DNA of 64,000 bases from Palsa-506 sp963836355 (GTDB taxonomy: Bacteria > Actinomycetota > Actinomycetes > Streptosporangiales > Streptosporangiaceae): assembly GCA_963836355.1 (NCBI GenBank), contig CAWIJO010000010.1:1-64000 (forward strand), in the 5' to 3' direction. Of the stretch, positions 61,195-64,000 are shown in pieces. The translations under genes were made by a program, and so were the position numbers. The notes under the pieces were generated by a model. It was not told the origin of the DNA, made no database searches, and saw nothing but the letters and a program-made list of their open reading frames with translations. Position 1 is the stretch's first letter. Each line of letters opens with the position of its first letter.

Positions 61195-61232
61195 CTCCCG
61201 CGCTGGCCGACCGATCAAAGGACAGTCGAGAA

Positions 61233-63196
61233 GTGGCTCCCCCAAGCAGTACCAAATCCAGGCCGGGGCGCGCCCTCGCGGTGCTACTCGCGCTGATCGT
61301 CATCATGCTGGTGTCGATCGTCGGCAAGGATGCCTTCCAGCCAGCCAGCTGGCACCGTAATTTCCATGTGCAGCTTGGCCTCGACCTGTCGAGCGGCACC
61401 ACGGTGACGCTGCGGGCGGATACCCCGAACCATACCCAGCCTTCGGCTTCCGACATGGCGACGGCTATCTCGATCATGGACCAGCGGGTCAACGGCGCGG
61501 GCTTCACCGGCGCCCAGGTGGCGCAGCAGGGCAGCAACATCATCACTGTCTCGGTGCCGGGCAAGGGCTCGCAGGCCGTCGTGCACCTGGTCGGCACGAC
61601 CGCCCTGCTGCGGTTCCGCGAGGTACTGCTCGAGGCCAACAACACCAGCACGGCAGTGCCGGTGCCGGCCGCCTCGCCGTCCACGTCCGCCACGCCCAGC
61701 GGGTCGCCGACGGCCAGCAAGCCGGCCAAGGCCAAGAAGTCGCATGCCAAGGCAAGCCCGACGCCCAGCGCATCCGCCAGCTCATCGGCGGCCGCGCTCG
61801 GCGCGGCCGGCGCCGGGCCGGCGGCCAGGGCCTGACGGAGCAGGCGCGGCACCTGGCCGCCACCGCCTCACCGAGCCCGTCGGCCTCGGCGAGCCCGTCG
61901 GCGTCGCCGACGGCCAGCGCCCAGGCCAGCCCGTCGCCGAGCGCCACCCCGCCACCAGGGAAGCTGTCCACGACCACCGAGGCCTCGGGCGATGCCAGCC
62001 TGGTCAGCGCCCCGGTGAAGGCCCTGTTCGACAAGCTGGACTGCGCTAACCCCAACTGGCAGAAAGTCATCTACCAGAACAACCCGGATAAGTGGGACAA
62101 CCCGAATACCCAGACCGTGTCCTGCCAGTTCATTTCCGGCGTCGGCTGGGTCAAGTACGTTCTGGACAAGTCCACGGTGTCCGGCACCGACGTCAAGGGC
62201 GCCACGGCGACGCTGAGCTCGACGTCGGCAAGCAACTGGCAGGTCAACCTCGCCTTCAATAACGCCGGAGCGACCGCATTCGGCAACCTGACCTCGATGA
62301 TGTTCTCCAAGTACGGCAACGGCGGCAACCCGACCTCGCCGCTTGACCAGGCCGCTGTCGTCCTGGACGGCAAGATAATCTCCTCACCGAACATCATCGA
62401 CGCCATACCCGGCGGCCAGGCCCAGATCACCGGGAACTTCACTCAGGCGGAGGCGACCTCGCTGGCCAACATCCTGAGCTACGGCGCGCTGCCGCTCAAG
62501 TTCACTAAGCAGTCCGTCGAGTCGGTTTCCCCGCAGCTGGGCGCCTCCCAGCTGCACGCCGGCCTGATAGCGGCCGGGATCGGCTTGCTCCTGGTCGTGA
62601 TCTACTCGTTCCTTTACTACCGAGGCCTGGGCATCGTGTCGGTGTCCAGCCTGATCATCGCGGCGCTGCTGTCGTTCCTGTCTGTCGTGCTGCTCAGCAA
62701 GTACCAGGGTTTCTCCCTGTCGCTGGCAGGCGTGGCCGGCCTGATCGTCGCGATCGGCATCACGGCTGACTCGTTCGTGGTGTATTTCGAGCGACTTCGT
62801 GATGAGGTCAGGGACGGCCGGTCGCTGCGAGCCGCGGTGGAACGTGGCTGGCAGCGCGCCCGGCGCACGATCCTGGTCTCCGACACTGTGTCGTTCCTGG
62901 CCGCCGCGCTGCTGTGGTACTTCGCGATCGGCGACGTGAAGGGTTTCGCTTTCACCCTCGGCCTGACCACCGTGATCGACGTCGTCGTGGTCTTCCTGTT
63001 CACCAAGCCGATGGTTACCTTGCTGGCCAGGACCAGGTTCTTCGGCAGCGGGCACCGGCTGTCCGGCCTGGATCCGGTCAGGCTCGGCGCCCGAGCGCCG
63101 TGGCGCGGTGCTAAGCGGGTCACCGCCAGGCCAGCGCCGGGCGGCGCAAGCGCCGCGGCGCGCACACCGGCCCGGATCACCCCTGAGGAGGCGTGA
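61233..63196 (+). pseudogene. secD: Protein-export membrane protein SecD, one frameshift in a low-complexity linker
   Basis: GTG 61233 after AAAGGACAG starts the N-terminal helix (ALAVLLALIVIMLVSIVGKD) and the first periplasmic part (VQLGLDLSSGTTVTLRADTP, VVHLVGTTALLRFREVL). In a Ser/Ala/Pro/Thr-rich linker the frame breaks near 61.8 kb. It continues from LTEQARHLAATASPSPSASA to GGQAQITGNFTQAEATSLAN and FSLSLAGVAGLIVAIGITAD, with VYFERLRDEVRDGRSLRAAV and the last helices. SecD uses the proton gradient to help proteins leave SecY. The gene is expected to be essential-like and is followed by overlapping secF, so an error in the repeat-like linker is likely. Confidence 0.88.
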
Positions 63197-64000
63197 TGTC
63201 CCGGCTCGGCAGCATTGGCGGCCGGCTGTACCGCGGTGAGGTGTCCGTCGAGTTCGTCTCGCGGCAGCGGCTCTGGTACACGATCTCCGGGCTGATCCTG
63301 GCCATCAGCATCGCCGCGCTGGCCTTCCGCGGGCTGAATACCAGCGTGGAGTTCAAGGGCGGCTCGGTGTTCCAGTTCAGCGCGCCGACGGCGACCTCCG
63401 CGCAGGTCAGCAGCGTCGTCAGCGCGGCCGGCGGCGGCAGCGACGCGATCGTTCAGAAGGTCGGCATCGGCGGCAGCTCCAGCTGGCAGGTACAGACCGC
63501 GAAGGTGCCGTTTCCCGAGCAGCTGAAGATCCAGGATGCTCTCGCCAGCAATTTCCACATCTCCCCGGACGCTGTCAGCGCGAACTTCGTCGGGCCGAGC
63601 TGGGGCTCGCAGATCTCGCAGAAGGCGCTCAAGGCGCTGATTGCTTTCCTGATCGCGATCGTGATCTACCTGTCCATCGCCTTCGAATGGCGGATGGCCA
63701 GCGCCGCACTGATCGCGCTGGCGCACGACATCGTGATCACTATCGGCGTCTACGCGCTGACCGGCTTCGAGGTCAGCCCGGCCACCGTGATCGGCCTGCT
63801 GACGATCCTCGGCTACTCGCTCTATGACACGGTGGTCGTCTTCGACAAGGTCAGGGAGAATACTGCCGGGCTGCTCGGCACCGGGCGGAGCACCTACAGC
63901 CAGGCCGCCAACCTGGCGCTGAACCAGACCCTGGTGCGATCCATCAATACCTCGCTGATCGCGTTGCTGCCGGTGGCCGCGATCCTGATCGTCGGCGTCG
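63196..64000 (+). CDS. secF: Protein-export membrane protein SecF (runs off the window)
   Basis: ATG 63196 overlaps the secD stop (TGATG) and follows GAGGAGG. The visible 268 residues contain the first helix (WYTISGLILAISIAALAF), the conserved NTSVEFKGGSVFQFSAP, and the SecF core SIAFEWRMASAALIALAHDI, VIGLLTILGYSLYDTVVVFD and KVRENTAGLL, then LNQTLVRSINTSL. It pairs with SecD. The 3' end lies beyond the window. Confidence 0.94.
   Translation, partial: MSRLGSIGGRLYRGEVSVEFVSRQRLWYTISGLILAISIAALAFRGLNTSVEFKGGSVFQFSAPTATSAQVSSVVSAAGGGSDAIVQKVGIGGSSSWQVQTAKVPFPEQLKIQDALASNFHISPDAVSANFVGPSWGSQISQKALKALIAFLIAIVIYLSIAFEWRMASAALIALAHDIVITIGVYALTGFEVSPATVIGLLTILGYSLYDTVVVFDKVRENTAGLLGTGRSTYSQAANLALNQTLVRSINTSLIALLPVAAILIVGV

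Noticed and set aside
62617..63726. 369-residue minus-strand frame over secD/secF
   Set aside because: It is antisense to both conserved membrane proteins and shows no domain.
1..64000. tRNA or rRNA genes
   Set aside because: No cloverleaf with a GTTCGAATC-type T arm and no rRNA text was recognised, though a covariance search would be needed to exclude a tRNA.

Overview
The window reads as high-GC actinomycete chromosome. GTG and TTG starts are common. A core block on the right (thrS, HIT hydrolase, phosphatidylinositol-phosphate synthase, PIM acyltransferase, PimA, pdxS/pdxT, yebC, ruvCAB, yajC/secD/secF) has the gene order known from Streptosporangiales, Streptomyces and Mycobacterium relatives. 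The phosphatidylinositol mannoside genes by themselves point to Actinomycetota. No taxon below that level can be fixed from sequence alone.

Left part (1-9.7 kb) is a stack of mobile elements nested in each other on the minus strand. The maturase gene of a truncated group II intron (B) is split in mid-codon by a second group II intron (A, 274-7191). Intron A carries its own intact maturase and is itself interrupted by a third group II intron (C, 2074-4621, RT-maturase-HNH). Four bases from the intron C 5' splice site, intron A is also interrupted by an IS4-type insertion sequence (4636-6805) with a 10-bp target duplication. A second, nearly identical IS copy (7505-9673) cuts off the 5' half of intron B and lacks a target duplication.

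Accessory middle (9.7-46 kb). First comes a graveyard of truncated genes (methyltransferase, DinB, YrdC-like, alpha/beta hydrolase). It is followed by a coupled radical SAM / unknown / DEDD-exonuclease / P-loop ATPase group with several breaks, a ten-copy CTAGGGG heptamer array, and a more A/T-rich stretch with lipoproteins. A mobilisation module follows (mobC, relaxase, a membrane protein with a strong internal start), flanked by IS5- and ISAs1-type transposase genes. Next are single cargo genes: a subtilase, a type-B carboxylesterase, a Doc toxin-antitoxin pair, secreted beta-propeller-like proteins, a stand-alone Clp-N/UVR protein and a Nudix hydrolase. A decayed regulator cluster (HATPase, XRE, CU044_2847, WD40) is interrupted by an IS66 element with an 8-bp duplication. 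Two paralogous L,D-transpeptidases close this part.

Right part (46-64 kb) is conserved housekeeping sequence in tightly overlapping operons. thrS and the HIT gene overlap, as do the PIM genes, pdxS-pdxT-yebC, ruvC-ruvA-ruvB and yajC-secD-secF (secF runs off the window). Many reading frames across the window, including pdxS and secD, contain single-base frameshifts. Some are probably genuine decay in the accessory part. The breaks in essential-type genes more likely reflect base-calling errors in a draft assembly.
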